In this document: positions 1-8,799 of the stretch, piece after piece
How the letters are laid out: every line of letters starts with the position of its first letter
How positions within the stretch are numbered: position 1 is the stretch's first letter
Assembly (NCBI GenBank): GCA_964495705.1
Contig: CAZBWS010000008.1
Location: 1 to 58,348, forward strand
Length of the DNA stretch: 58,348 bases
Direction of reading: 5' to 3'
From: CAZBWS01 sp964495705
GTDB taxonomy: Bacteria; Pseudomonadota; Gammaproteobacteria; HTCC5015
Program-made: the position numbers and the translations under genes
The notes under the pieces: model-generated
Seen by the model: only the letters and a program-made list of their open reading frames with translations
What the model was told of the DNA's origin: nothing
Databases searched by the model: none

Positions 1-637
1 TCTCATAGGGTTCAAAGTGTATGTCAGACGCTCCTTTGTTGATAGCGTCCAAAAGCACTTTGTTGACAAAACGCACAACAGGGGTGTCATCTACGTCGCC
101 TGTCGCATCTGACGCATCTGACTCGCCGCTTTCGTCATCAATCTCCAAGTCGTCCAAATCGTCATCTAAGTCACCTAGATTACTGTCTTGGGCTTCTTGT
201 ATTTTTGTGATGCATGAAATTAATTGGTCATGCTCCACAATAACAGGCTCGGTAGACAGGCCTGTATTGAACTTGATCTCATCAACCGCATTAAGTTTCA
301 AAGGGTCAGAAATGGCTACAAATAAGCGGCTGCCACGTTTGTATAGCGGGAGTACATTGTGCTTAGTAATTAAACCTTCATCCACCAAGTTTAGAACGTC
401 GTTGTCTATTTCGAGTTGGGCAATAGAAATGCATGGCAAGCCAAATTCAGTACTTGCCATTTGGGCAATAACATTAGGGGCAATAAAATTTTTGTTGGTC
501 ACCTCATGAATGAAAGAACTCTTATTATCTTGTGCAGAGGCTAAGCAAGATTTCGCACTATCTTCATCAATAAGACCCTGTAGCATTAGCTTGCGAGGAA
601 AACCTGTAACTTTAATGGCGTCTTGTTCTTGAGGCAT
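1..637 (-). CDS. pilB: Type IV pilus assembly ATPase PilB, N-terminal part (cut by window start)
   Basis: About 212 residues are visible, starting from the ATG at 637 and running off the left edge. The N-terminal half resembles the MshEN/T2SSE_N domain of PilB/GspE ATPases (segments such as FPRKLMLQGLI, TEFGLPCISI and LFVAISDP). The part near the edge begins the N2 domain (VRFVNKVLLDAINKGASDIHFEPYE), a PilB hallmark. Between them lies a strongly acidic, Ser/Asp-rich linker of about 35 residues. PilB powers pilus extension at the inner membrane. It follows pilA on the same strand, as in pilA-pilB-pilC-pilD clusters. The Walker motifs lie outside the window. This PilB differs from the second ATPase at 29958-31763. 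Confidence 0.9.
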   Translation of the reverse strand, partial: MPQEQDAIKVTGFPRKLMLQGLIDEDSAKSCLASAQDNKSSFIHEVTNKNFIAPNVIAQMASTEFGLPCISIAQLEIDNDVLNLVDEGLITKHNVLPLYKRGSRLFVAISDPLKLNAVDEIKFNTGLSTEPVIVEHDQLISCITKIQEAQDSNLGDLDDDLDDLEIDDESGESDASDATGDVDDTPVVRFVNKVLLDAINKGASDIHFEPYE

Positions 638-703
638 ATTAGCAGTAACTTTATTATAGAGTTAGTCGATTATTACTTACTAAGATTCAAGAGTAAAGGC
701 ACA

Positions 704-733
704 AAAAAAGCCCAGTATTCACTGGGCTTTTTT
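704..733 (-). terminator. Intrinsic terminator after pilA
   Basis: A perfect 13-bp stem (AAAAAAGCCCAGT with ACTGGGCTTTTTT) closes a 4-nt loop. It lies 43 bp after the pilA stop and before pilB. With A and T runs on both sides it could act in either direction; pilA is the natural target. High pilin expression may thus be uncoupled from pilB. Confidence 0.85.
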
Positions 734-775
734 GATCGCACAAACAAGGTTTATGTGATGCTTACAGCGCTAAAA

Positions 776-1249
776 CTAGCCGCGGCAAGATATAGGTAGC
801 AAGTCTTTTTCTTCTGGAGCAGCGTCAGATGTACATACCCAGTTAACGATGCCGCTATCAAAAGATGGCGTCCAAGTGAATGTTACGCCAGCAAGACCAC
901 CAATGTTGGTGGCACCAGTCGCTGCTTGATATGTGATGGTGCCATTAGCAGCTACGGTTGGTGAATTGTTTTCAATAATATCTGCGCCAAGAGAGGCAGT
1001 GTCTAGAGCGCCAGGATAAATGATGTCACAGCCAGCTGCAGCAGGGCCACAGTTTAATGCGCCAGTTTCGTTCATGTCTGCAGAGATGTTAGTTTTCGCT
1101 GTAGCAACAAAAGACATTAGTTCAACGGCGCGACCCTTGATAATGTAGTCTTGGTAAGCAGGTAGTGCTACGGCTGCAAGAATACCGATAATCGCAACAA
1201 CGATCATTAGTTCGATTAATGTAAAACCCGCTTGAGCTTTCTTCATCAT
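776..1249 (-). CDS. pilA: Type IVa major pilin PilA
   Basis: This 157-residue prepilin has a short leader ending in Gly (MMKKAQAG), then FTLIELMIVVAIIGILAA. The prepilin peptidase PilD would cut after Gly8, and Glu5 of the mature chain is present. The hydrophobic N-terminal helix is followed by a Thr/Ala/Gly-rich globular part. Two C-terminal cysteines (in NWVCTSD and PISCRG) fit the disulfide-bonded D-loop of type IVa pilins; two more cysteines occur near residues 67-74. A good ribosome site (AGGAGA) precedes the start; the second Met is a possible alternative. It is the subunit of pili used for twitching, adhesion and DNA uptake. Its upstream region holds a sigma-54 promoter, and pilSR lies directly upstream on the same strand. 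Confidence 0.95.
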   Translation of the reverse strand: MMKKAQAGFTLIELMIVVAIIGILAAVALPAYQDYIIKGRAVELMSFVATAKTNISADMNETGALNCGPAAAGCDIIYPGALDTASLGADIIENNSPTVAANGTITYQAATGATNIGGLAGVTFTWTPSFDSGIVNWVCTSDAAPEEKDLLPISCRG

Positions 1250-1325
1250 AATATTTCTCCTAGAGATTTAGTTGTGTCAGTAGCCTGACAAGTTAGCGGC
1301 CGTAAGCCGACCTTGCGAAGTACTC

Positions 1326-1341
1326 TGCAGGGGGCGTGCCA
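1326..1341 (-). promoter_or_regulatory. Sigma-54 (-24/-12) promoter of pilA
   Basis: On the minus strand the sequence is TGGCACGCCCCCTGCA. It matches the RpoN consensus TGGCACG-N4-TTGCA at all but one defined base, with GG and GC correctly spaced. Transcription would start about 65 nt before the pilA ATG. PilR next door is a sigma-54 activator, so the arrangement fits the known PilSR-RpoN control of pilA in Pseudomonas. Confidence 0.85.
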
Positions 1342-1442
1342 ACTTTGAGTGAGTGGCGATTAACTTAGGCTTAATAACGTTTTGGTCTTCTCTGTGCCTT
1401 AGGCTGATGCTTTGCGCATGATGTTTTTGTCAGTTATCACCG

Positions 1443-1482
1443 ACATAGACTGACAAAAATGGTCACATTTGTCAGTCTATGT
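1443..1482. promoter_or_regulatory. 15-bp inverted repeat, probable PilR enhancer site
   Basis: ACATAGACTGACAAA (1443-1457) is perfectly inverted at 1468-1482 across a 10-nt spacer; the second arm overlaps the pilR stop codon. A further TTTTTGTCAG copy lies near 1425-1433. TGTC-rich sites upstream of pilA bind PilR in Pseudomonas. The position, about 100 bp upstream of the -24 element, suits a sigma-54 enhancer. It lacks a clean U-tract, so a terminator role for pilSR is less likely. Confidence 0.55.
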
Positions 1483-2836
1483 TAAGTTTTTTGATGCGGT
1501 AGCGCAGTTGACGGAAAGTTAAGCCTAATAACTTCGCTGCCTCGGTCTTATTCCAGCGGGTTTTAGCCAGAGCTTGTTCGATTTGTTCGCGCTCGGAGTC
1601 GTGCAGGTTGTTTTTTAGGCTTTCTGGAGCAGCTTGGCTGACAATGTTAGTGGGTTCTACGTCCACTTCTGTCTTTTTGGTTTGCGCTTTGGGTAAATGT
1701 AAATCTCCTAGTTCAATAGTGTTTGCCTCACACAAGGCAGAAGCGCGCTCCAAGATGTTTTCTAGTTCGCGTACATTGCCGGGAAACTCATAGCTCAATA
1801 AGGCCTGAGTGGCTGATGCGGATAGGCTGAGTGCCGCGGTGTTTTCACGTTGTGCCAGTCTATCTAAAACGGCGGTCGCAATTTCAGCAATGTCCTCTTG
1901 GCGTTGATGCAGGCGCGGCACGTCAATACGGATAACATTGATACGATAGAAAAGGTCTTGCCTGAATTCACCTTGCTCGACCAGCGTGGCTAAATCCTTA
2001 TGGCTGGCGCTCAGTATGCGCACGTCGACTTTTTCTTCGGCATTAGCACCTACGGGGCGAACGGTCTTTTCTTGAATAGCTCTCAATAGTTTAACTTGCA
2101 TGGCGATGGGCAGGTCGGCGACTTCATCTAAAAATAACGTCCCCCCATGGGCCGCTTTGAATAAACCGGCTTTATCAGCGGTGGCGCCGGTAAAGCTGCC
2201 CTTGATGTGGCCAAAAAACTCACTTTCCAAGAGTTCGCTGGGGATGGCGCTGCAGTTGACGGCAATAAAAGCCCCTTCTGATCGAGCGCTTTTTTGGTGA
2301 ATACTGTTGGCGACGAGTTCTTTGCCCGTACCTGATTCGCCGCAGATGTACACGGGAGCTTGGCTGCGAGCTACTTTGCCGATAGTTTTCTTGAGCTTTT
2401 GCATTGCTGTAGATGAGCCAAGCAATGGGTCCTCATCGCCTTTGGCGGGGGCTTGAGGTTTACTGGCTGTCTCCAGTTTTAATGCGCTAGAGACCATTTT
2501 GCGCAATTGAGATAAATCCACAGGTTTGGAGACAAAGTCAAAGGCCCCTGCCTTTAATGCGCGAATAGCCGCTTCCATATTGCCGTGGGCGGTAATCATG
2601 GCCACGGGTAGCTCAGGGTAGTTGGTTTGTATGTGATCGATTAGGTCTAAGCCATTGCCGTCTGGCATGCGCATATCCGTTAGGCATAATGAATACGAGC
2701 CTTCGCCAAGGCATCGTTGAGCTTCAGCCACATTGGCGGCGCAATGGGTGTCTAAGCCCATTCGATTCAGGGTGATTTCAATGAGTTCGCGGATATCCGC
2801 TTCGTCGTCGACAATTAATACGGGTAGTTTTTTCAT
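1472..2836 (-). CDS. pilR: Sigma-54-dependent response regulator PilR
   Basis: The 454 residues form an NtrC-type activator. A receiver domain spans about residues 5-120, with acidic pocket D10-D11, phospho-acceptor D54 and K104. The AAA+ domain (about 138-370) has Walker A GESGTGK at 166-172, a sigma-54 contact loop GSFTGA at 213-218 (a GAFTGA variant) and Walker B LFLDE near 234-238. A Fis-type helix-turn-helix ends the protein (WNKTEAAKLLGLTFRQLRYRIKK). It activates RpoN-dependent pilA transcription. It overlaps pilS by 4 bp (ATGA), indicating translational coupling. One copy of the ATGCGGATA word lies inside, antisense to the gene, at 1816. Confidence 0.95.
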   Translation of the reverse strand: MKKLPVLIVDDEADIRELIEITLNRMGLDTHCAANVAEAQRCLGEGSYSLCLTDMRMPDGNGLDLIDHIQTNYPELPVAMITAHGNMEAAIRALKAGAFDFVSKPVDLSQLRKMVSSALKLETASKPQAPAKGDEDPLLGSSTAMQKLKKTIGKVARSQAPVYICGESGTGKELVANSIHQKSARSEGAFIAVNCSAIPSELLESEFFGHIKGSFTGATADKAGLFKAAHGGTLFLDEVADLPIAMQVKLLRAIQEKTVRPVGANAEEKVDVRILSASHKDLATLVEQGEFRQDLFYRINVIRIDVPRLHQRQEDIAEIATAVLDRLAQRENTAALSLSASATQALLSYEFPGNVRELENILERASALCEANTIELGDLHLPKAQTKKTEVDVEPTNIVSQAAPESLKNNLHDSEREQIEQALAKTRWNKTEAAKLLGLTFRQLRYRIKKLNID

Positions 2837-4401
2837 GGCTTGGGTAGAGTTAGGCGGAAACAGCCCGCAGATTGATCGTTGTATACATAGCTTAAGCGCG
2901 CATGATTAAATGCACATAGTTCATGGGAGATGTACAGGCCAAGGCCTGAGCTGGCGCTGCTGGTGGTGTAAAAGGGCTCAAAAATATGGTCTGCAATATC
3001 GCGATTGATACCTGCACCTTCATCGTAGATGTCTAGTATTCGTTCGCCATTCGGTGATTGCTTACAATCTATATGGATACTGCATTCGCCTTGCGCATTG
3101 CGCCCATATTTCATGCTGTTGGCGCATAAGTTCCACAGCACCTGATGCAGTTGGCTGGCATCAAAGTCAATAATTTGATGGGGGCTGTGTATATTTAATA
3201 GTAAATTTTTGCTAGACAGGCCTGTCTCTGAGCAGAACTCGATGCGAAAAGCACCTAGCCAACTATCTAATTGTATTTTTTCAGGAACGGATTTGTTCTT
3301 GCGTGAAAGCTGCATGATGTTCTCTACCATGCTGTTTAGTCTCACTGACTGCTGGGTGATGATATTGGTTAAGCGGCTATCCGCATCGTTAATTTCATCA
3401 GACTCATCTAATAATTGTGCTGCATGATTAATTGCCGAGAGTGGGTTGCGGATTTCGTGGGCAATACTAGCCGTCAGCCTACCTAAAGAAGCGAGCTTTT
3501 GGTCTTGCAACTCCTTAGATAGATCCGATATGTCGGTCAATGTGATTAACGTTGCTCCTGCACCAGCGGCGAGGCGTTGAAAGTTAGGTTGTATTTCATA
3601 GGCGCTACCCGGGTGAGCTATCTTCGCAGCGGCTTGTTCTGGGTGGGATTGCCATAATTCTAATGAGTTATTTAGCTCTTCTGATAGGTGGTGTAAAAGA
3701 GCATGGGTTTTGCACTGGTGGTTGAGGAGCTCTGTTGCCGTTTGATTGATAAGCTGAATACGGTTGTAGGAGTCAACGACGATAATGCCATTTTGGAATT
3801 GGTTGACGATAAGTTCATTTAATTGCTCTAGGTTACTTAGTGCGATCGTGCGCTCGCTAGCGATCGCTTCGGATTCTTCGACGCGTCTACTTAGTAAGCT
3901 AGTTAAGAAGGCGACACCAAAAAAAGCCACGCCCAAGGCGCTGGCGGAAGAGTAGCTGTTTTTGCTGAAGCTGGAAAATAGCCCCATATACAGGCTGTCA
4001 CCGAGTATGGTTAATGTTGCAATGGATGCTAAAAAATATGGGGTAATCCCCCTAACCAGCATGCAGCTACCGGTAATACTCACAACAAGTAAAATACCTA
4101 AGCCACTTTGCAGGCCACCACTGGCGTGCATCATTAGGGTGATTAGGCTTAAATCGGTAATAAATTGGAAATATAGTTGTACTAAAAAAGCTTGCTGAAA
4201 ATAACGACAGGTGACTAGCCAGAAGAGGGCCAGCAACATATAGCTGCTGGCCGCTGCGGTATATAGCAGTGGTGTATCGCCACCGAGCATATTGAAAGTG
4301 AATTGGGTGGGGGCAAGTGCTATTAGAGCGATAGCGACAAGTACGCGGTATAAGCTCAGTAGGCGTAGTGGGTACCAAAGAGTTTGTTGGTTTTCTATCA
4401 C
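2833..4401 (-). CDS. pilS: Sensor histidine kinase PilS
   Basis: This 522-residue inner-membrane kinase has about six hydrophobic helices in the first 170 residues, as in PilS. A PAS-like region follows (about 195-290). The HisKA domain has phospho-acceptor His315 in IAHEIRNPLSAINHAAQLL. The HATPase domain shows the N box (LWNLCANSMKYG), DEGAGI and GLGLYISHELC. It senses membrane pilin level and controls PilR. It is divergent from nadE, with about 90 bp between the starts. The repeated word at 3378 encodes Asp-Ala-Asp-Ser-Arg here. Confidence 0.93.
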   Translation of the reverse strand: MIENQQTLWYPLRLLSLYRVLVAIALIALAPTQFTFNMLGGDTPLLYTAAASSYMLLALFWLVTCRYFQQAFLVQLYFQFITDLSLITLMMHASGGLQSGLGILLVVSITGSCMLVRGITPYFLASIATLTILGDSLYMGLFSSFSKNSYSSASALGVAFFGVAFLTSLLSRRVEESEAIASERTIALSNLEQLNELIVNQFQNGIIVVDSYNRIQLINQTATELLNHQCKTHALLHHLSEELNNSLELWQSHPEQAAAKIAHPGSAYEIQPNFQRLAAGAGATLITLTDISDLSKELQDQKLASLGRLTASIAHEIRNPLSAINHAAQLLDESDEINDADSRLTNIITQQSVRLNSMVENIMQLSRKNKSVPEKIQLDSWLGAFRIEFCSETGLSSKNLLLNIHSPHQIIDFDASQLHQVLWNLCANSMKYGRNAQGECSIHIDCKQSPNGERILDIYDEGAGINRDIADHIFEPFYTTSSASSGLGLYISHELCAFNHARLSYVYNDQSAGCFRLTLPKP

Positions 4402-4488
4402 GTGTTCTGGTTCTTATATAGAAGCTAAGTTTTGCGTAGTGGCTGAAATTGCAGGAGAATACCCGCACTTTACAAGCGCAAGATAAGC

Positions 4489-6138
4489 ATGACAACCAAG
4501 ATCATTACAAAATCGCCCTCGATTAACATCGTTCTATGCCAAGTGAATACCCTTGTTGGGGCTGTTGATGCCAATGCGGATAGCCTGCTAGAGCATGCAA
4601 TTAAACTATGTTCAACAGAATCTAAACCTGATTTGCTCGTCTTCCCTGAATTGGTTTTGACGGGGTATCCGCCAGAAGATTTATTGCTGCGCCCTCAGTT
4701 TCTACAGCAAATTGATACTGCTGTGAGTAAGTTAGCCGAGCATTTGCCGTGCCCAGTGTTGTTGGGTGCCCCTGCACAACAGGGGGGCGAGCTGTATAAC
4801 TCGGCCTATTTAATTGCTGAAGGTAAAGTAGATGCTGTATGCCATAAGCAAAGCCTACCTAACTACGGTGTCTTTGATGAAAAACGCTATTTCGTAGCTG
4901 GTGAGTGCCCATCGGTCATAGATTTTAAAGGCTATAAGCTAGGCATCGCTATTTGTGAGGATCTTTGGACCCCCTCGGTGGCAACATCACTTAAAGAAGT
5001 GGGGGCACAGTGTATTTTGAGCTTGAATGCCTCGCCTTACCATCAAGGTAAGCAGCAGGAACGTGTCGAGACTATCCGCTTGCGAGCAAAAGAAGTGGAT
5101 CTGCCGATAGCTTATGTGAATTTACATGGGGCACAAGATGAGGTGGTGTTTGACGGCGGCTCTTTTGTGGTCAGTGGCAGTGAGGTCGCCGAGGCAGCGC
5201 GCTTCCAGTCTAGTGAGTTGTCGTTTGATTTTGATGGCGAGCGCTTTTTCAATCAGAAAGGTATTGCTCATAGTGCTCTGGATGACTTGGAAGATGTCTA
5301 CTCTGCCCTTGTTTTGGCAACGCGTGATTACGTGAATAAAAATAATTTCAAAGGCGTTGTGCTTGGTTTGTCGGGGGGAGTTGACTCGGCCTTAACCTTG
5401 GCCGTAGCGGTGGATGCCTTGGGTGCAGAGCGGGTGGAATGCATCATGATGCCGTCACGTTACACCTCGGATATGAGCTTAGATGATGCTCAGCTCATCG
5501 CTGATAACTTTAAGGTGAAATATCATATAGCAACGATCGAAACTACCTTTAAAGCTAGCTTGGCGGAGTTGTCGCCCTTGTTTGCCGGTGCTGCGGTAGA
5601 TACCACGGAAGAAAATATGCAAGCCCGGATACGCGGAATGATGGTAATGGCCATATCGAATAAAACCGGCTTAATGGTACTAACAACCGGCAATAAATCA
5701 GAATATGCGGTTGGTTACTCGACATTATACGGTGACATGGTGGGCGGCTATGCGCCGCTTAAGGACGTTAGCAAGACGCAGGTGTTTGAGTTGTGTCGCT
5801 GGCGAAATACGGTTGCAGATACCTGGGCTAATGGGGAACAGATTCCTCAACGCATTATTGATCGCCCTCCCTCGGCAGAGTTGGCTCCCGACCAAAAAGA
5901 TGAAGACAGCTTGCCGCCCTACGATATTTTGGATCAAATTCTCGAGCGCTATGTGGAAAAGCTGCAGTCGGTAGAAGAGATTGTCGCGGCAGGCTTTGCT
6001 GAGGACGAAGTGCGCGATACAGTGTGGCGAGTTAATATTAACGAGTACAAGCGCCGCCAATCTGCGCCAGGGGTGAAGGTGACGCCCTATGCATTCGGCA
6101 GAGAGCGCCGCTATCCCATTACTAGTGGCTTCAAGTAA
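4489..6138 (+). CDS. nadE: Glutamine-dependent NAD+ synthetase
   Basis: The 549-residue enzyme converts nicotinic acid adenine dinucleotide to NAD+ using ATP and glutamine. The N-terminal nitrilase-type glutaminase domain (about 10-260) has the Glu54-Lys120-Cys156 triad (VFPE, CHK, AICEDLW). The C-terminal synthetase domain has PP-loop SGGVDSA at 295-301 and TTGNKSEYAVGYSTLYGDMVGG further on. Length is typical for the two-domain form. A copy of the repeated word encodes Asn29-Ala-Asp-Ser-Leu33. It is transcribed divergently from pilS. Confidence 0.96.
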   Translation: MTTKIITKSPSINIVLCQVNTLVGAVDANADSLLEHAIKLCSTESKPDLLVFPELVLTGYPPEDLLLRPQFLQQIDTAVSKLAEHLPCPVLLGAPAQQGGELYNSAYLIAEGKVDAVCHKQSLPNYGVFDEKRYFVAGECPSVIDFKGYKLGIAICEDLWTPSVATSLKEVGAQCILSLNASPYHQGKQQERVETIRLRAKEVDLPIAYVNLHGAQDEVVFDGGSFVVSGSEVAEAARFQSSELSFDFDGERFFNQKGIAHSALDDLEDVYSALVLATRDYVNKNNFKGVVLGLSGGVDSALTLAVAVDALGAERVECIMMPSRYTSDMSLDDAQLIADNFKVKYHIATIETTFKASLAELSPLFAGAAVDTTEENMQARIRGMMVMAISNKTGLMVLTTGNKSEYAVGYSTLYGDMVGGYAPLKDVSKTQVFELCRWRNTVADTWANGEQIPQRIIDRPPSAELAPDQKDEDSLPPYDILDQILERYVEKLQSVEEIVAAGFAEDEVRDTVWRVNINEYKRRQSAPGVKVTPYAFGRERRYPITSGFK

Positions 6139-6147
6139 TTACTAGCT

Positions 6148-6876
6148 TTACGGGGTGATGCGAGGAGCTTGTATAAGCTCCGTCAACCCCAGCTTTTCAT
6201 AGCTGGCATTCATGGCTTCTAAGGCTTGTTCTGTTGCGATAGAGCCGTTATAGCGCTGCAAGCATTGCTGCGAACGCTGTGCTGAAGCCAGGTATGCTTG
6301 TCTTCGGGTGTACCAGTCAACAGAATCCATGCAGGCTTCGGCGAGTTTATTCTTTAAAAAAACAATGCGTTGGCGAGCGTCTGCGGCATAGGGGCTGTCG
6401 GGGTTGCGTACGGCTAGTTGATAAAAAGCTTCATAGCTTTTTTCCATAACCTGCTGATCATATTTGCTGCGATCGCGGGGGAACCACTTGGCTAGCAATG
6501 ATTTATGGCGGTCAAACTCTGCTACCCCTTGCACGTAGTAGGCGTAATCGGTGCGCGGGTGTGTGGGGTTTAAGCGCAAGAAGCGTTTGGAGGTGGAAAT
6601 GGCATCTTCAGGGATTCCAGCACGCTGGTAGGCATACATTAAATCCAGTTGCCCTTGGATGGAGTAATCACCAAAGGGGTAACGCGCTTCGAGGGTTTCT
6701 AAGCGCCTAACCGCACGGGTAAACTCACCTCGCTTCATTGCCCCTTTGGCCTCTTTGTATAGCTGGGCTTCGTCCCAGCGCTCACTTTGGACGATATTTC
6801 CACCACATGCGGATAGGCCAAAAATAACGCTGATTAGAAGAGCTGAGCTGAATAGTTTTACTGTTTTGAACGCCAT
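6148..6876 (-). CDS. bamD: Outer membrane assembly lipoprotein BamD
   Basis: The start at 6876 is preferred over the longer frame opening at 7035, because it gives a standard lipoprotein signal (MAFKTVKLFSSALLIS...) with lipobox LSA-Cys24 and a typical length of 242 residues. The rest is TPR-like, with family segments LYKEAKGAMKRGEF, LEARYPFGDYSIQGQLDLMYA and YAYYVQG. BamD is the essential lipoprotein of the BAM complex that inserts beta-barrel proteins. The repeated word (6807, antisense) spells the lipobox codons Leu-Ser-Ala. The gene faces away from rluD, as in Pseudomonas. Confidence 0.95.
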   Translation of the reverse strand: MAFKTVKLFSSALLISVIFGLSACGGNIVQSERWDEAQLYKEAKGAMKRGEFTRAVRRLETLEARYPFGDYSIQGQLDLMYAYQRAGIPEDAISTSKRFLRLNPTHPRTDYAYYVQGVAEFDRHKSLLAKWFPRDRSKYDQQVMEKSYEAFYQLAVRNPDSPYAADARQRIVFLKNKLAEACMDSVDWYTRRQAYLASAQRSQQCLQRYNGSIATEQALEAMNASYEKLGLTELIQAPRITP

Positions 6877-6976
6877 GCTACTGCTTTGATATGTTAGGAT
6901 GCGATGCATTGTAACTGAACCGAGGGCGTTACACGATAGCCTCATTACTGTGCTATCGGTCGCCTCGAAAACCTCT

Positions 6977-8008
6977 ATGTCTGAAGAAATGAAGCAAATA
7001 ATCCCTGACGAACTATCTGGCCAGCGTTTGGACAAGGTTTTGGCGGAACTGTTCCCTGATTACTCCCGTAGTCGCCTTCAGCAATGGCTAAAAGACGGCC
7101 ATGTTACCGTTGATGGCGTGGTGATGCAGGGTAAGCAGAAAGTCGATGGTGGAGAGGTGTTGTTGGCGAACTTTCCAGAGGAAGAGGAGCTGGGGGACGC
7201 GCAGCCGGAAGATATTCCCCTAGATATCATTTATGAAGATGACCACATCTTTATTATAGACAAGCCGGTCGGCATGGTCGTACACCCCGCGGTGGGCAAT
7301 CGCACGGGTACACTGCAAAACGGACTTCTGTTTATAGACCCTGATTTAGCTCGTGTGCCCAGGGCGGGGATAGTCCATCGTTTGGACAAGGAAACCTCGG
7401 GCTTGCTGGTTGTGGCCAGAACCTTGAAAGCGCATAAGTTATTGGTTGATCAATTACAAGCCCGCACTGTGAGTCGCTTGTATGACGCGGTATGCTTCGG
7501 CAAGTTGATTTCTGGGGATACGATCAAAACCTTGATTGGCCGCCACACGATTGACCGTAAAAAAATGGCGGTGCGCCAAATTGGTGGCAAGGATGCGATT
7601 ACTCACTACAAAATCAAGGGCCGCTTCCGTCACCATACTCGGGTGCAATGCAAATTAGAAACCGGGCGCACACACCAAATTCGTGTACACATGGCACATA
7701 TCGGTGCCCCCTTGGTCGGGGATCCCACCTATGGCGGACGTGTGCGCGTGCCCGGCAATGCTACCGAAGAACTGGCCGAATGCTTGAAGGGGTTTAAGCG
7801 TCAAGCTTTACACGCAGCCGAGCTTGGCTTGATTCACCCTGAAACGGGCAAGCCAATGAGCTGGCGTGCACCGATGCCAGATGATATGGAATATTTACTG
7901 TTTTGCTTAGAGCGAGACAATGGTGAAGTGGTCGACTTTAATGATGAAGACGAAGATGACTGGAATGAAGATGATTATGATGTAGAAGTTATCTACACGG
8001 ATGAGTGA
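6977..8008 (+). CDS. rluD: 23S rRNA pseudouridine synthase RluD
   Basis: It is a 343-residue enzyme if started at ATG 6977; an in-frame opening at 6899 and an ATG at 6989 are alternatives. An N-terminal S4 RNA-binding domain (QRLDKVLAELFPDYSRSRLQQWLKDGHV) precedes the RluA-type catalytic domain, with Asp137 in HRLDKETSG. It makes the pseudouridines of 23S rRNA helix 69. The C-terminus carries an extra, very acidic tail of about 25 residues (from DNGEVV to the end, mostly Asp/Glu). The last 8 bp overlap pgeF, so the two are probably co-translated. Confidence 0.95.
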   Translation: MSEEMKQIIPDELSGQRLDKVLAELFPDYSRSRLQQWLKDGHVTVDGVVMQGKQKVDGGEVLLANFPEEEELGDAQPEDIPLDIIYEDDHIFIIDKPVGMVVHPAVGNRTGTLQNGLLFIDPDLARVPRAGIVHRLDKETSGLLVVARTLKAHKLLVDQLQARTVSRLYDAVCFGKLISGDTIKTLIGRHTIDRKKMAVRQIGGKDAITHYKIKGRFRHHTRVQCKLETGRTHQIRVHMAHIGAPLVGDPTYGGRVRVPGNATEELAECLKGFKRQALHAAELGLIHPETGKPMSWRAPMPDDMEYLLFCLERDNGEVVDFNDEDEDDWNEDDYDVEVIYTDE

Positions 8009-8759
8009 TTTCATAGTGCCAGACTGGCCTGCACCTGCGGGTATTAGAGCTTGCTCTACGGTGCGTTACCCCTGTGGTGTTGATGCAGATAGGCTGTCTG
8101 ATGGTGTTTTCTCTGGCTTGAATGTGGGCGATCATGTTGATGATGACCCTGTACAGGTTCAAGCCAATAGAGTCTTGCTTGGCAATGCATTGAATTTACC
8201 TGCTACTCCTGTTTGGTTGAGCCAAGTTCACGGCACTCAAGTGCTCAATGTATTGCATGCCCAACAAGGGCAGGAAGCCGACGCTGCAGTTGCTTATGCG
8301 ACTAACCCCGGACCTGGCATTTGCACAGTTATGACAGCAGACTGCTTGCCCGTTTTATTCTGTGATATGCGCGGTAAGGCGATTGCGGCCGCCCATGCGG
8401 GTTGGAGGGGGTTATTAAACGGGGTTTTAGAGAATACGGTTTCGGCGATGGGCGATCGCCCGCATATGGTGATGGCTTGGCTGGGGCCTGCAATAGGCCC
8501 GAAGGCATTTGCAGTGGGTGCCGAGGTGGTGCAGGCCTTTGTAAGCGAACAAGCAGGTGCTGCTGCATGCTTTACTCAAGTTGATGAGACGCACTGGTTA
8601 GCAGATATCTATGCTTTGGCGCGCCTGCGCTTACAGATGGTTGGGGTGAGGGATATTTACGGCGGAGATCATTGCACGATGACCGAAGAGCGCGCGTTTT
8701 ACTCTTATCGCCGCGACGGTCAAACAGGGCGAATGGCGAGCTTGATTTGGTATGAATAA
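8001..8759 (+). CDS. pgeF: Purine nucleoside phosphorylase / peptidoglycan editing factor PgeF (YfiH)
   Basis: This 252-residue member of the YfiH/LACC1 (DUF152) family has its metal ligands visible: His77 (SQVHGT), Cys115 (TADCLPVLF) and His132 (AHAGWRGLL). The family cleaves purine nucleosides, and in E. coli corrects L-Ser misincorporation in peptidoglycan precursors. It overlaps rluD by 8 bp. A head-to-head pair of ATGCGGATA words starts 3 bp after its stop. A degenerate copy near 8085 encodes Asp-Ala-Asp-Arg-Leu. Confidence 0.92.
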   Translation: MSDFIVPDWPAPAGIRACSTVRYPCGVDADRLSDGVFSGLNVGDHVDDDPVQVQANRVLLGNALNLPATPVWLSQVHGTQVLNVLHAQQGQEADAAVAYATNPGPGICTVMTADCLPVLFCDMRGKAIAAAHAGWRGLLNGVLENTVSAMGDRPHMVMAWLGPAIGPKAFAVGAEVVQAFVSEQAGAAACFTQVDETHWLADIYALARLRLQMVGVRDIYGGDHCTMTEERAFYSYRRDGQTGRMASLIWYE

Positions 8760-8762
8760 TGT

Positions 8763-8795
8763 TATGCGGATAGCTTGTTAAAGCCTATCCGCATA
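8763..8795. terminator. Inverted ATGCGGATA pair between convergent genes
   Basis: TATGCGGATAG (8763-8773) is perfectly inverted as CTATCCGCATA (8785-8795), with partly pairing CTT/AAG inside. It fits exactly between the stops of pgeF (+) and the DUF4126 gene (-), so it can serve both as a bidirectional terminator. There is no long T run; the hairpin itself is the evidence. Confidence 0.7.
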
Positions 8796-8799
8796 GCGC

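Noticed and set aside
21..509. 162-residue plus-strand frame rich in Ser
   Set aside because: It is the antisense shadow of the pilB start, whose minus-strand translation matches PilB clearly.
2789..2800. GCGGATATCCGC as an overlapping head-to-head word pair
   Set aside because: It lies within pilR coding sequence and neither half matches the 9-mer (flanks TC and TT); a chance palindrome is likely.
4067..4495. 142-residue minus-strand frame overlapping pilS
   Set aside because: Cys/Pro/Ser-rich composition with no domain; it lies in another frame of pilS, which has convincing membrane helices there.
8452..8459. GCGATCGC (cyanobacterial HIP1 word)
   Set aside because: Only a couple of copies seen; no enrichment.
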